From Nostoc sp. UCD121 (GTDB lineage: Bacteria; Cyanobacteriota; Cyanobacteriia; Cyanobacteriales; Nostocaceae): 64,000 nucleotides of DNA. The position numbers were made by a program, and so were the translations under genes. The notes beneath the pieces were generated by a model, which saw only the letters and a program-made list of their open reading frames with translations, ran no database searches and was not told where the DNA came from. Location of the stretch: NCBI RefSeq assembly GCF_014222285.1, contig NZ_JACKZS010000005.1, forward strand, positions 31,944 through 95,943, in the 5' to 3' direction. Of this stretch, positions 20,981 through 30,400 are shown one piece after another (within the stretch, counting starts at the first letter, position 1; every line of letters starts with the position of its first letter).

Positions 20981-21523
20981 TCACAAACTGCGAATTTGGA
21001 ATTGTTCAAACCTCATCTGAAAACCATTCCCTTCAGGTGAGGCACACATTACACCTACACTTACTGTTTCTGCTGGAGTCAAATAAGCGAGCCGCAGCAT
21101 TGTATATTCAGTTCCATTCAAAGAGTATTCCACCTCTATTGCTGTGCCGCGTCGAGTTACACGCACCCAAATTGCAGACGGATTTTGCGGCATTGGAATA
21201 ACAGACCAATCCGAGTAATTACGTGTTACTACTGCGCTAACTTGTTGCACGCCGTTGACAAATTCAATGCCACATTTCAACCAATTCAGCTTATCTAAAC
21301 GTACCATCAGGCCAGCTTGATCGTATAAATCCTGATATTGTCCGGTGATTTTCACTTCGGCAACAAAGTCACCTTGAATCTTTTGATAAAAAAAGTGACC
21401 ATTATCTCTAATAAAACCGTAGTGAGTTTCCCGCCAGAAATCTGTTTTTGCGCCGGAAGTGATAGCGATCGCTTCATCTTTAACTTCCCAAAGAGGCGGT
21501 TCATTGTACCATTCGATTTTCAT
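20981..21523 (-). CDS. DUF1349 family protein in urease operon
   Basis: A 180-residue protein with the concanavalin-like beta-sandwich pattern of DUF1349: WYNEPPLWEV at the N-terminus, FWRETHYGFIRDNGHFFYQ, the YDQAGLMVRLDKLNWLKCGIEF strand pair, and a C-terminal GVMCASPEGNGFQMRFEQF. It has no signal peptide. It lies between ureB (3-base gap) and ureC (9-base gap), so it is certainly co-transcribed with urease. A direct urease role is not established; carbohydrate-binding or regulatory functions are suggested for related folds. Confidence 0.85.
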   Translation of the reverse strand: MKIEWYNEPPLWEVKDEAIAITSGAKTDFWRETHYGFIRDNGHFFYQKIQGDFVAEVKITGQYQDLYDQAGLMVRLDKLNWLKCGIEFVNGVQQVSAVVTRNYSDWSVIPMPQNPSAIWVRVTRRGTAIEVEYSLNGTEYTMLRLAYLTPAETVSVGVMCASPEGNGFQMRFEQFQIRSL

Positions 21524-21525
21524 AG

Positions 21526-21831
21526 CTACAGAGAACCGTTAATTTTGGCGTTGAAACCGTAGACTTGACGAGTACCAACTAGAGAAACTAATACAACTTC
21601 TTTTTCATCGCCTGGTTCAAAGCGGACTGCGGTTCCTGCGGGAATATCGAGACGCATTCCTCTAGTTTGTTCTCTGTCAAAGTTTAAGGCGGTGTTAACT
21701 TCATAAAAGTGATAATGGGAACCTACTTGTATGGGGCGATCGCCTGTATTTGACACTTGTAATTTTATAGTTGGACGACCAACATTTAATTCAATTTCAC
21801 CTGCTGGTGTGATAATTTCCCCAGGAATCAT
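21526..21831 (-). CDS. ureB: Urease subunit beta
   Basis: Structural subunit of urease, 101 residues, beginning [16 protein letters not shown] with the conserved [21 protein letters not shown] core and [14 protein letters not shown]. Length is normal. It is 21 bases downstream of ureA and directly upstream of the DUF1349 gene. Confidence 0.97.
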   Translation of the reverse strand: MIPGEIITPAGEIELNVGRPTIKLQVSNTGDRPIQVGSHYHFYEVNTALNFDREQTRGMRLDIPAGTAVRFEPGDEKEVVLVSLVGTRQVYGFNAKINGSL

Positions 21832-21852
21832 AATAAATTCAAACTTACAAAA

Positions 21853-22155
21853 TTAACGAATTGGATTATGTACTGTCACTAACTTTGTGCCATCAGGAAA
21901 AGTAGCTTCAACTTGCACATCATGTACCATTTCTGATATCCCTTCCATGACATCATCCCGCGTTAATAGTGTTGTACCATAACTCATCAATTCAGCCACA
22001 GTTTGTCCATCTCTCGCTCCTTCTAAAATGGCAGCAGAAATATAAGCAACTGCTTCGGGATAATTCAGTTTCAAACCCCTTTCTTTACGTCTTTCTGCTA
22101 ATAAAGCAGCAGTAAAAATTAATAGCTTATCTTTTTCCTGCGGCGTAAGTTGCAT
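21853..22155 (-). CDS. ureA: Urease subunit gamma
   Basis: Structural subunit, 100 residues, starting [20 protein letters not shown], with [20 protein letters not shown] and the C-terminal [18 protein letters not shown] typical of UreA. It follows ureD after a spacer occupied by repeat DNA. Confidence 0.97.
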   Translation of the reverse strand: MQLTPQEKDKLLIFTAALLAERRKERGLKLNYPEAVAYISAAILEGARDGQTVAELMSYGTTLLTRDDVMEGISEMVHDVQVEATFPDGTKLVTVHNPIR

Positions 22156-22220
22156 TCTTACCTCCTCTGTGTTCTCTGCGCCTCTGCGGTAGACCGCGGC
22201 AAGCCGCTATGCGTCTACGT
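22156..22220. repeat. Dispersed repeat in ureD-ureA spacer
   Basis: CTCTGTGTTCTCTGCGCCTC and a following palindromic segment around GACCGCGGC..GCCGCTATGCGTC. It belongs to the CTCTGCG repeat family also at 5600-5640, 25081-25130 and the end of the thioesterase gene. It sits inside the operon transcript. Confidence 0.65.
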
Positions 22221-23060
22221 TCAAACCTGCCACACTCTTGGTATACAATTACCACGATTCAAAAAAGAAACTCGTAACAACTGCCAAACATCAATAAACC
22301 AGTTTCTCACCTCAGAAGTAGAAGAACCACGATATCGGCACAATAATCCATGTTGTAATCGGCTAACACCCGCTTCTCCTTCCCCATTCCATAAACTTCG
22401 TGTTTTTTCAACAATTTCTGCTGAAACTGCACCACCAACCCAAACTAGACTACCTACTATTGGTTTTCCAGCCAAGCCGTGGGGACTGTGGAAAATGTCT
22501 TCGCTACCGCGTAAGCATTGCCGATCAATCCATAAAGGAACGCCTTGCTGCCAAATTTCTGTATGCGATCGCCATTCTCCAAGGTAAAATTTTTCTCCTC
22601 TAGCACTGCGACCAAACCGGGTAATTTCCCAGCCTAACCAACTGCCCCTGGTTGCTAATTCTACCCGTAAATCTTGCCGATAAATCGCGTCGTTAAATAA
22701 AATTGTCTCTTGCGGCAACCATTCTAAACAAGCACCAGCGTCAACTTGCATCTGGATGTTTTGTCTAGCTTGTAAGCCATTGCTGCGATATATCTTACTT
22801 GCAGCAGGTGTAGTAATTAACGCTTGGGCTTGGGGTTGGAGGTGGATAGTAGAGGATAAGCGATCGCCTCCTACCATTCCCCCAGCTGTATGTAAAATTA
22901 CGCTATGACAAACTTTTTCCCCTTCTGGATAAAATGGGCGTTGTACCTTCAAGGGCGCTTGTTGGTGATTGTAAATTAACTGGGTTGCACCCTGGCGATC
23001 GGCATAGACTAAATTGAGTTTTCCATGCCAACCTTCTGCTATTTGTGAGTTACAGGTCAT
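22221..23060 (-). CDS. ureD: Urease accessory protein UreD
   Basis: Chaperone that, with UreF and UreG, delivers nickel to apo-urease. 279 residues. Family segments: GWHGKLNLVYADRQGATQL, PFYPEGEKVCHSVILHTAGGMVGGDRL (about 40-66) and LEWLPQETILFNDA. Some start methionine choice remains, but MTCNSQIAEGW is the first ATG. First gene of the operon ureD-ureA-ureB-DUF1349-ureC. Confidence 0.95.
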   Translation of the reverse strand: MTCNSQIAEGWHGKLNLVYADRQGATQLIYNHQQAPLKVQRPFYPEGEKVCHSVILHTAGGMVGGDRLSSTIHLQPQAQALITTPAASKIYRSNGLQARQNIQMQVDAGACLEWLPQETILFNDAIYRQDLRVELATRGSWLGWEITRFGRSARGEKFYLGEWRSHTEIWQQGVPLWIDRQCLRGSEDIFHSPHGLAGKPIVGSLVWVGGAVSAEIVEKTRSLWNGEGEAGVSRLQHGLLCRYRGSSTSEVRNWFIDVWQLLRVSFLNRGNCIPRVWQV

Positions 23061-23140
23061 TTATGAAGTAAACATTAAATTTCAGATGGATTACATTTCA
23101 TTAATTCACTATGCCAGTGTTTTACCTGCAATTTATCATT

Positions 23141-24205
23141 TTATTTAAGAAACACCAGTCCACTATATAAATGAAAAGCCGAGTCCCAATTAGTCTGTTC
23201 CCTGCGAAACAAATGAATATGTGACTTGATATGACCCAACATTTCTGTTTGATCTAATGTTGTATCTGCAAATGATGTGAAATCTGACCAAATTTTAACT
23301 TGAGGTAGTTGCTGGTCAATCCAACTTGATAAACTATTCCAATTAATTCTGATTGTATTTTGGCTAGCTTGGGGAATGATTTTTAAACCTTGCTGGAATT
23401 CATAGCCGTTATCATCAAATCGGAGAATACAACGCCTATCTGGTAAGTGTAAATCACAAAATTGGGCATAGTCTTGTGTTTGAGTTTTCCATTCCAGTTT
23501 ACGGCGGGCATCAACATCTACAACTTGTTCAAAAATGGGCAATAGTCCCACTACTCTGGCTGTGACTTCTGACCAGTCAAAGGTGAGAGAACCGAGTTGA
23601 TTTGTGTCATTACAGCAAACAACAGTAGCTTGTGGGGTAGATTCTTGAAAATGTTTAACTTGATAAACTTGAATTTGCTGAATTTGAGCTATTGTTGCCC
23701 AAAAACAAGGAATACCAGCCTGCTGTAACTGTTTGCCGTAAAATTTTAGTTCTCCCACTTGCCCAGTGCGATACAACCTCCAGCCACGACTTGGCATTAA
23801 TAGCCTTGCGGTATAGGGATCTAGCTGCATAATCTGGGCAAATTTTCGAGATGCTTCTGTTTTCATTTCGTTACTGAGTGGCTCTAAAACTAGTACGCCA
23901 AGTTCGGTGTTATTAGGTTCAGATTTTGCTTGGGAAATGGCTCTTTGTCTTTCTTCAATCTCAATTTCTTGTAGTCGTTGCAAACCTTGACGTGCTAGCG
24001 ACACTATTTTGGTATTTGTCGTATCTTGCAGCAGTTGCCGATAAACTTTTTCCGCATCCTGATACTTTTTGGATACTTCATGCAACCGACCAAGATAAAA
24101 TTGCACCCAAGGATTGTCTGGTGATTCTTTTAGCAGCTGTTTGAGTAATTTAGCAGCTGTTTGATAATCTTTATGGTCAAAGGCGATCGCAACTTGCTCA
24201 ATCAT
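23141..24205 (-). CDS. TPR-repeat protein, cyanobacterial hypothetical
   Basis: 354 residues from ATG 24205 (a GTG sits one codon upstream). The first 95 residues hold two tetratricopeptide repeats: AFDHKDYQTAAKLLKQLLKESPDNPWVQFYLG, then KYQDAEKVYRQLLQD. The remainder is a conserved cyanobacterial region without a named function, including GWRLYRTGQVGELKFYGKQLQ and CDLHLPDRRCILRFDDNGYEF. Likely cytoplasmic and protein-binding. It is 66 bases downstream of rsmE on the same strand, so co-transcription is possible. Confidence 0.75.
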   Translation of the reverse strand: MIEQVAIAFDHKDYQTAAKLLKQLLKESPDNPWVQFYLGRLHEVSKKYQDAEKVYRQLLQDTTNTKIVSLARQGLQRLQEIEIEERQRAISQAKSEPNNTELGVLVLEPLSNEMKTEASRKFAQIMQLDPYTARLLMPSRGWRLYRTGQVGELKFYGKQLQQAGIPCFWATIAQIQQIQVYQVKHFQESTPQATVVCCNDTNQLGSLTFDWSEVTARVVGLLPIFEQVVDVDARRKLEWKTQTQDYAQFCDLHLPDRRCILRFDDNGYEFQQGLKIIPQASQNTIRINWNSLSSWIDQQLPQVKIWSDFTSFADTTLDQTEMLGHIKSHIHLFRREQTNWDSAFHLYSGLVFLK

Positions 24206-24273
24206 CACTTACTTTAAATACAGGATGGAGTGATGTCTCGCGCAAAATCACTTTTGCGTGAGCTATAAATCAT

Positions 24274-25023
24274 TTATACTTCACAACTTGCGGTAATTAA
24301 GGATAATGCTACTACTGGGGCTGTAACTGCTCTCAGAATGCGGCGACCAAGGGAAACAGGTTGAAATCCAGATGCGATCGCATTCTCAACTTCTTGTGTT
24401 GTCCATCCCCCCTCTGGGCCAGTAGCAATGACAATGGTTTTTTGTCCTTTGTCACTTGTGATTTGTCCTTTGTGCTGTAAGCAATGTTTTAAATGGGGAA
24501 ACTCACCACGCGCTTCACAAATATATTGCTGACTGTTGGCAAATGACAGATGACCAATGACTAATGACAGACCAGTATTAAAAGCAACAGGCTCTAAAAT
24601 TGTTGGCACAAAAGAGCGCTCTGATTGTTCGGCGGCTTCCGCAGCGATGCGCCGCCAACGTTCGAGCTTTTGAGGGCTAGGATCAAGCAAAGTGCGATCG
24701 CTCAATACTGGTGCAATACAAGTTACTCCCAACTCTGTACAACACCGCACCACTTCATCAAATCCATTGCCTTTGGGCAACGCCACCATCAAGGTAATTG
24801 ATACAGGTAATTCAGTTTCCACCAGAAGTGATTCTAAAACCTGTGCTTGCTCCCCTGCTAGCTGCGCTAACCACCATTTTCCCTTACCATCCATTGCAAT
24901 AAAGCGATCGCCTTCACGCAAGCGCAACACACGCCCCAAATAATGTTGTTGTTCTTTGGTGAGTAAAATTTGCTCTTGTTGAAATTGGGAGGGTGCGATC
25001 GCAATTCTTTGCAGTTGAGACAT
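24274..25023 (-). CDS. rsmE: 16S rRNA m3U1498 methyltransferase RsmE, with repeat-derived inserts
   Basis: SPOUT-class methyltransferase acting on U1498 of 16S rRNA with S-adenosylmethionine. 249 residues. The N-terminal PUA-like domain has HYLGRVLRLREGDRF. The catalytic part has ALPKGNGFDEVVRCCTELGV, EAAEQSERS and the SAM-knot segment ATGPEGGWTTQEVENA, SLGRRILRAVTAP. Two stretches, about 143-161 (LSLVIGHLSFANSQQ) and 181-193 (HKGQITSDKGQKT), are encoded by GTCATTTGTCATTAG / TTTGTCCTTTGTC repeat DNA and are unlikely to be ancestral. Confidence 0.93.
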   Translation of the reverse strand: MSQLQRIAIAPSQFQQEQILLTKEQQHYLGRVLRLREGDRFIAMDGKGKWWLAQLAGEQAQVLESLLVETELPVSITLMVALPKGNGFDEVVRCCTELGVTCIAPVLSDRTLLDPSPQKLERWRRIAAEAAEQSERSFVPTILEPVAFNTGLSLVIGHLSFANSQQYICEARGEFPHLKHCLQHKGQITSDKGQKTIVIATGPEGGWTTQEVENAIASGFQPVSLGRRILRAVTAPVVALSLITASCEV

Positions 25024-25080
25024 TTTTCTTAATAAATTACTGCCCTGCTGTAGAAATATGCCGCCATAATATTACTTATT

Positions 25081-25132
25081 TATTCTTCTCTTTCTTCCTT
25101 TGTGTACTTTGCGTCCTTTGCGGTTCGTCATA
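25081..25132. repeat. CTCTGCG-family dispersed repeat
   Basis: TTCTCTTTCTTCCTTTGTGT then ACTTTGCGTCCTTTGCGGTTCG: a diverged copy of the same dispersed repeat found in the 5580-5691 MITE. No coding role seen. Confidence 0.5.
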
Positions 25133-25185
25133 AAAATTAAGTTCTTCCAGCGCGATAGAAGTAAAACTTATGCAAGATAAGTCCA

Positions 25186-25217
25186 AATGGACACAGATAA
25201 GTCCATCTGTGTCCATT
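25186..25217 (-). terminator. Hairpin downstream of sulfite reductase
   Basis: 13-bp perfect stem AATGGACACAGAT (25186-25198) with ATCTGTGTCCATT (25205-25217) and a six-base loop. It lies 24 bases past the sir stop on the minus strand. It lacks a clean T-tract, so it may protect the 3' end rather than terminate by itself. Confidence 0.5.
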
Positions 25218-25240
25218 CATAGTTTAATTACCGATTCGGC

Positions 25241-27157
25241 TTACGAAAGATTCTGGAAGTAAGCCTCTAGCGCCTCACTCACCAACTGAGTCATCGGCTT
25301 ACCTTGGCTTTCTGCTACTTCCTTCAACTTGCCATAAACCTCTTCTTTCAAATTTACCCGATGGCGCGATTTGTTTGCACCATTGGCTGCTTGAGGGTCG
25401 TAGGTGCTAGTAAATTCGCGGATGGCATCAAAACCAACGCGATCGCAAAAATCACCGAATTTTTCCTTCGATTTCCGAGATTTTTTAAAGTAAACAAAAA
25501 TCGGCTCTAGAAAGCTGTCTAAATCATTATGGTGTAGCTTCTCTGTGTAAGGTTGTGCCAGTCGAGTCTGATTTGGCGAACCACCTAACCATAATTGGTA
25601 AGATTCTGGGGCGCTACCGACAAAACCCAATTCTGCTAAGTAGGGACGAGCGCAACCGTTAGGGCATCCTGTCATCCTTACCACAAAATGTTCATTTTGC
25701 AAACCAACTTTATCTAAAAGGGCGCGAACCCGCTCCAGAATCCCCGGTATTGCCCGTTCTGATTCTGTGATTGCCAAGCCACAAGTGGGCAAAGCAGGAC
25801 AAGCCATTGCATACCGCACTAAAGGTTTGATTTTACTAGGGTCGTCTACAATACCGTGACGGCTGAGAATGTCTTGAATAGCTTGTTTGCTATCTGGTTC
25901 GATATCGTAAAAAATCACGTTATGGTTGGATGTCAAGCGGATAGGTAAGTTGAACTGCTCGACAATTTCCCGCAAGGCGGTTTTCAGTTGAAACGAACCT
26001 TCATCTTTGATCCGACCATTATCAATGGAAATTCCTAAGAATAGCTTGCCATCACCTTGTTCATTCCAGCCGAGGAAGTCGTAATATTTAAACTCTGGCA
26101 GTGGTTTGAAGGCTTCGATTGATTTACCGAAATATTCTTCAACTTGGGCACGGAATTTATCTAAACCCCAATCGTTGATTAGATATTTTAACCTGGCGTG
26201 GCGACGGTCGGTGCGATCGCCATAATCTCTCTGAGTAGCAACAATCGCTTTTACAATGTCGTAGACATCATCTTTCGCCACATAACCAATGGGGTCTGCT
26301 AACCTAGCGAAAGTTTCTTCTTTACCGTGGGTTCTGCCTAAGCCACCACCAGCAAAAATATTAAATCCTTCTAATTGTTTCTTCTTATTGGTAATTACTA
26401 CCAAAGTCAGGTCTTGGGAATACAAATCTACCGAATTATCTCCTGGCACCGTCACGCAAATTTTGAACTTGCGGGGCATGTAATACGTGCCATAAATCGG
26501 TTCTTCGTTGTCATGGATAATTGTGCCATTTCCATTGCGTTGTCGCGCTGCTTTCACTTCTGGGGCTTCTTCAGCACTAATTGCTTTTTCCCCATCTAGC
26601 CAAATTTCGTAATAAGCACCCGTCTGTGCTGTCAGCAAGTCAGCAATATTCTGGGCATACTCCCAAGCATACTGATACTCTGGGCGATTTTTAAAGGGGG
26701 CTGGTGGTGCCATGACGTTGCGGTTGATGTCACCGCAAGCTCCCAAAGTCGAACCCAGATTGTTGACAATTGTGGCGATCGCTGCTTTCAGATTCTTCTT
26801 TAAAATACCGTGCAGTTGGAAACCTTGACGGGTAGTCGCTCGTAACGTGTGGTTGCCATACTCATCGGCTATTTTATCTAAAGCCAGATACAGCTGCGGC
26901 GGTACCAAACCACCAGGATTTTTTGTCCGCAGCATAAACTGGTAATCTTTTTCCTGTCCCTTGGTGCGGTTGTCGCGGTTATCCTGCTGGTAAGAACCGT
27001 GATACTTCAAAAGCTGCACCGCATTTTCGGTAAAATGGGTAGTATCTTGAAGGATTTCAGTTGCTACAGGTTCACGCAAAAAATTACTATTTTCCTTGAT
27101 TCCTTCTACTTTGGAAGGCTTACGGCTAGCGATTGGGGAAGGAGCAGATTTAACCAT
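25241..27157 (-). CDS. sir: Ferredoxin-sulfite reductase with C-terminal ribbon-helix-helix-like tail
   Basis: Six-electron reduction of sulfite to sulfide with ferredoxin, for cysteine synthesis. 638 residues. The sirohaem/[4Fe-4S] ligands are C453, C459, C498 and C502, in [11 protein letters not shown] and [17 protein letters not shown]. The [10 protein letters not shown] and TRQGFQLHG substrate motifs are present. After the reductase core ends near 590, residues about 598-636 ([32 protein letters not shown]) look like a ribbon-helix-helix DNA-binding motif, absent from the E. coli enzyme. Monocistronic by spacing. Confidence 0.95.
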   Translation of the reverse strand: MVKSAPSPIASRKPSKVEGIKENSNFLREPVATEILQDTTHFTENAVQLLKYHGSYQQDNRDNRTKGQEKDYQFMLRTKNPGGLVPPQLYLALDKIADEYGNHTLRATTRQGFQLHGILKKNLKAAIATIVNNLGSTLGACGDINRNVMAPPAPFKNRPEYQYAWEYAQNIADLLTAQTGAYYEIWLDGEKAISAEEAPEVKAARQRNGNGTIIHDNEEPIYGTYYMPRKFKICVTVPGDNSVDLYSQDLTLVVITNKKKQLEGFNIFAGGGLGRTHGKEETFARLADPIGYVAKDDVYDIVKAIVATQRDYGDRTDRRHARLKYLINDWGLDKFRAQVEEYFGKSIEAFKPLPEFKYYDFLGWNEQGDGKLFLGISIDNGRIKDEGSFQLKTALREIVEQFNLPIRLTSNHNVIFYDIEPDSKQAIQDILSRHGIVDDPSKIKPLVRYAMACPALPTCGLAITESERAIPGILERVRALLDKVGLQNEHFVVRMTGCPNGCARPYLAELGFVGSAPESYQLWLGGSPNQTRLAQPYTEKLHHNDLDSFLEPIFVYFKKSRKSKEKFGDFCDRVGFDAIREFTSTYDPQAANGANKSRHRVNLKEEVYGKLKEVAESQGKPMTQLVSEALEAYFQNLS

Positions 27158-27421
27158 TAGACTTGTATAGTATTCTCAATAAAGCATTACGTAGACACCG
27201 AACCAGCACCCTTCGGCTACTTTATCCCCGGTAATCCGGCCGGAATAATGAGGAATAATTTAATTTTACCACGGCAAAAGCCGGCTTTGTCAGTGATGTA
27301 ACACTTAACAAAACCAGCTTTTGGGAGTAGTGAGTTTTGTTAGCGGTAGCGGGGCGTTTAGCCCGTGCTAAGTCCTGAGTACTTAAGTAAAGTATAGAAT
27401 GACCGAGGACTCAATAATTTT

Positions 27422-27961
27422 TTATTTGAAGCGATAGCCAAGACCGCCATTGATGGTGACAGCAGAAGCATCGCTATTTTGGTAGGCACCAAGTCCAACT
27501 TTAGCGTTCGTGTAGACAAGGAAATTGTTAGCAACTTCCGATTCAACACCAGCACCTAGCACTACTGAATCTTTGTTACCTATAGGAGTTGGTGAGCCAT
27601 CTTTTTCTACAAAAGAATAACCACCAGTTAAGTAGGCGTTAGTTTTATTAGCGATAGGCACATCCACAGAAAGTTCTGGGATGATAGCACTTGTCTTATC
27701 ACTCCAGAGAACATTACCGCGTGCAGAAAATGGCGTAGTTCCTAATTTCAGGCGACCTGTAACATTACCACCAAATGTGGCAGCATCATTGATACCTTCT
27801 CCGCCGCTCGTAACCCCAGCTGCAACACCAGCACCAACATAACTAGCATCAGTACCCTTTTTGGTTTCAGCAGAAGCTTGACCAGCTGATAGAAATAGAG
27901 GAGCAACTATTAAGGGAAATAATGCAGAAAATGTCACGAAAGACTTGAGTAAGCGTTTCAT
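27422..27961 (-). CDS. Secreted beta-strand-rich hypothetical protein
   Basis: 179 residues from ATG 27961; a TTG four codons upstream is less likely. The N-terminus is a clear Sec signal peptide (MKRLLKSFVTFSALFPLIVAPLFLSAGQASA) with cleavage after ASA. The mature part has alternating hydrophobic strands ending in Phe/aromatic positions, such as LTGGYSFVEK, FLVYTNAKVGLGAY and VTINGGLGYRFK, with a terminal F-K. This pattern fits a small outer-membrane beta-barrel or porin-like protein. No family name is recognised. Confidence 0.7.
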   Translation of the reverse strand: MKRLLKSFVTFSALFPLIVAPLFLSAGQASAETKKGTDASYVGAGVAAGVTSGGEGINDAATFGGNVTGRLKLGTTPFSARGNVLWSDKTSAIIPELSVDVPIANKTNAYLTGGYSFVEKDGSPTPIGNKDSVVLGAGVESEVANNFLVYTNAKVGLGAYQNSDASAVTINGGLGYRFK

Positions 27962-28354
27962 AACTTTTACCAAAATTTGTATTTTTTACTTGTATATTCC
28001 CAGTCGAAAATCATTTAACAATGTTCCAAATATTTCCCAAATTTTATTAAATAAATGTTGTTAATTATGCATAATAGTTACAGGCTAAGTATCCCAGCCA
28101 ATCATAAATAAGCTGTTATAATTACATTCAATGTCTTTTGATCTGGGTTCTTTGTTCCAAAAATAGACGCTTTTAAAACTGTCACAATATTTGAAACTCA
28201 AACTATGTCGGAATAGTGTAAATAAAATATCCGACTAACATTTTTTGCCGAGCTTTTCACAGAGGATGAAAAACTCGGCTGTAGCATCTGTTGCAACAAC
28301 CTATAGAGGGAATCTATAAAGTTAATTTTGAGCAGTTATTGTGGAGATTGAATA
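27962..28354. other. Divergent promoter region with a stem-loop
   Basis: No gene seen in this AT-rich gap. A stem-loop GCCGAG (28247-28252) / CTCGGC (28274-28279), with further TTTTCA/TGAAAA pairing inside, lies about 75 bases before the ADP-ribosylglycohydrolase gene and could act in its leader. Confidence 0.5.
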
Positions 28355-29296
28355 ATGCTAACCGGTGCAAAAACGTTGTCTGGTTTGATGGGTTTATGTG
28401 TCGGTGATGCGTTGGGTGTGCCGGTGGAGTTTACTAGCCGTGCTGAACGAGTAAAATCTCCAGTGACAACGATGCAGGGTTATGGCACATGGAATCAACC
28501 ACCAGGAACTTGGTCAGATGATAGTTCGTTAAGCTTTTGCCTAGCAGAATGCCTTTGTAGGGGGTATTCGTTGGATGCCATAGCCAATTCCTTCTGGCGC
28601 TGGTACAAGGAGGCTTACTGGACTCCCCGTGGCGATGTCTTTGATATTGGTCAAACTACACATACAGCAATTATGCGTCTGAAACAGGGAGTTGTTCCCC
28701 ATCAGGCGGGCGGGAAGGTTGAAAATAGTAATGGCAATGGTTCGTTGATGAGAATATTGCCGATGGCTTATTGTCACCGAAACTTCACTTTAGGCGAATT
28801 GCTGGCGCGGGTGCATGATGTTTCAGCAATTACCCATGCTCATGCGCGATCGCAAATGTCCTGTGGCATTTATATTAGTATTGCAGTAGCGCTCCTAGAA
28901 GGGGCTGACCCCCAAACCGCTTATCTACAAGCATTGCAAGATATCCAAACAATTTATTCTGTCCGAGAATTTTTGTTAGAAAAGCCGCATTTTGGCAGAA
29001 TTTTTAGTGGTGAGATTGCCAAGTTACCAGTTGAAGAGATTAATTCTGGTGGCTATGTGATTGATACCTTAGAGTCATCCCTGTGGTGTTTATTAAATAG
29101 CTCGTCTTATTCTGAGGCGGTGCTGAAAGCTGTCAACTTAGGCGGAGACACAGATACTACTGCTGCTGTCACTGGTGGGTTGGCGGGAATTTACTACGGC
29201 GTGGAAAATATTCCCAAACAATGGATGAACCAAATTGCCCGTAGACAGGACATTATTTATTTGGCAGAACGTTTTGCAAGGGCTGTCTACAGTTGA
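28355..29296 (+). CDS. ADP-ribosylglycohydrolase family protein
   Basis: Metal-dependent hydrolase of the DraG/ARH superfamily, removing ADP-ribose from protein or small-molecule targets. 313 residues. Metal-binding motifs: GDALGVPVEF near 18-27, TWSDDSSL (about 52-59) and GGDTDTTAAVTGGLAG (about 263-278). DraG proper reactivates ADP-ribosylated dinitrogenase reductase, but no draT partner is nearby and cyanobacterial members usually have other or unknown targets. No terminator except a repeat region downstream. Confidence 0.9.
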   Translation: MLTGAKTLSGLMGLCVGDALGVPVEFTSRAERVKSPVTTMQGYGTWNQPPGTWSDDSSLSFCLAECLCRGYSLDAIANSFWRWYKEAYWTPRGDVFDIGQTTHTAIMRLKQGVVPHQAGGKVENSNGNGSLMRILPMAYCHRNFTLGELLARVHDVSAITHAHARSQMSCGIYISIAVALLEGADPQTAYLQALQDIQTIYSVREFLLEKPHFGRIFSGEIAKLPVEEINSGGYVIDTLESSLWCLLNSSSYSEAVLKAVNLGGDTDTTAAVTGGLAGIYYGVENIPKQWMNQIARRQDIIYLAERFARAVYS

Positions 29297-29299
29297 AGG

Positions 29300-29372
29300 A
29301 ACTGGGGACTGGGTGAGGAGACAAAGGGAATAACCAATGCCCAATGCCTAATACCCAATGCCCAAGACCTAA
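29300..29372. repeat. Dispersed CCCAATGC-type repeats
   Basis: GGAACTGGGGACTGGG followed by several CCAATGCCCAATGCC units between two convergent genes. The same family occurs at 40226-40324, 41600-41625 and 56712-56805. Confidence 0.6.
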
Positions 29373-29374
29373 TC

Positions 29375-30391
29375 CTAAACTGTAGACAAAGAATAGACCT
29401 GACCATCAATCAGCAGGCGTGTAATGCCCTTAGCTTGAAGATGAGTCCGAGCCTTATGGAGCATTTTACTATCAGGAACTTTAATCACGCGATCGCGCTT
29501 GGTAGAAAAGCGCTTGGCGACGCGATGATTATCAAACACCGGCAGAGTTCTTTGCTGGGTTTCCAGGCTAGGAATTTGTCCCAAATCACCAAAGTCCTTC
29601 AGAGGTCGGGTAATTAATTCCGAGGAACGGTCAATTACCAAATAACAAGTTTTCGGCAAATTGGCTATCGACAGAGGTAAAACTTGAACTGATGCTTCAC
29701 CTGGTCTCCTTTTTGTGACTAAAGGTCTTTCGTCATCCAGCTCATCATCATCAAAGTCTTCTTCCTCAAAGTCGTCATCCTCCAAATCATCATCTTCTAA
29801 ATCATCCAAATCCTCTGATTCATCTAGCAAATCTTCGCCTAGCATCTGCGCGATGACAGCCGCTCCTGGATGTTTATCCTTTAGCGGTGGAATGGAGATG
29901 CTGACTATTTCTGGCGGCTTTTGCTCTAGAGTTTCTAATTTTTCTGGAACTCGGAGCTTCGGTTTTTCCGCCGCCGAGGGGCGACGGCGCACCCGTCTAC
30001 TAGCAGCGAGTGATTCTGCCGTTTCCTCTGAGTAAACTTCCTGCTCTACACGAATTACCCGACGTGGCTGCGGCTCAACCTTTGTCACTTCCAACGGTGG
30101 GCTTTCGATGGGTGGAACTTCTATCTCCGGCTCTGGTTCCGGTTGAGTCAGCAATGGTAACTGCTCATAGCTTACCTGCGCCCTGCCTTCAGGAGTTCTC
30201 GCAGCCCGCTTTAAAGAGACTAAGTATTCATACTCATCCTCTGGCAAAGTGCTTTTGAGCAGGCGACTAATTGTCGAGTTACTCACACCATAGCGTTCTG
30301 CCAAAGTTGAGGTTGTTTCGGCAGTCTCTCGATATAACTTAAGAATTTCTTGCTTGTCAGAGTCTGTTAGTTTTCTCACGGTAGATACCAA
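29375..30391 (-). CDS. HTH-domain protein with highly acidic linker
   Basis: 338 residues. The N-terminus (about 6-60) is a transposase-like helix-turn-helix: KQEILKLYRETAETTSTLAERYGVSNSTISRLLK in segments. A long charged linker follows, with a run of Asp/Glu at about 192-220 (LDDLEDDDLEDDDFEEEDF). The last 100 residues form a conserved domain with TCYLVIDRSSELITRPLKDFGD, ending in HLQAKGITRLLIDGQVYSL. Start TTG 30391 or GTG 30379. A DNA-binding role is plausible; the family is cyanobacterial. It is 9 bases downstream of the membrane-protein gene. Confidence 0.72.
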   Translation of the reverse strand: MVSTVRKLTDSDKQEILKLYRETAETTSTLAERYGVSNSTISRLLKSTLPEDEYEYLVSLKRAARTPEGRAQVSYEQLPLLTQPEPEPEIEVPPIESPPLEVTKVEPQPRRVIRVEQEVYSEETAESLAASRRVRRRPSAAEKPKLRVPEKLETLEQKPPEIVSISIPPLKDKHPGAAVIAQMLGEDLLDESEDLDDLEDDDLEDDDFEEEDFDDDELDDERPLVTKRRPGEASVQVLPLSIANLPKTCYLVIDRSSELITRPLKDFGDLGQIPSLETQQRTLPVFDNHRVAKRFSTKRDRVIKVPDSKMLHKARTHLQAKGITRLLIDGQVYSLSTV

Positions 30392-30400
30392 AAATCTTTA

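Noticed and set aside
22150..22587. Plus-strand ORF over ureD
   Set aside because: It is antisense to the well-supported ureD gene and resembles no protein.
29715..30035. Plus-strand Ser/Lys-rich ORF
   Set aside because: It is the antisense of the Asp/Glu-rich linker of the HTH protein; low-complexity composition explains the open frame.
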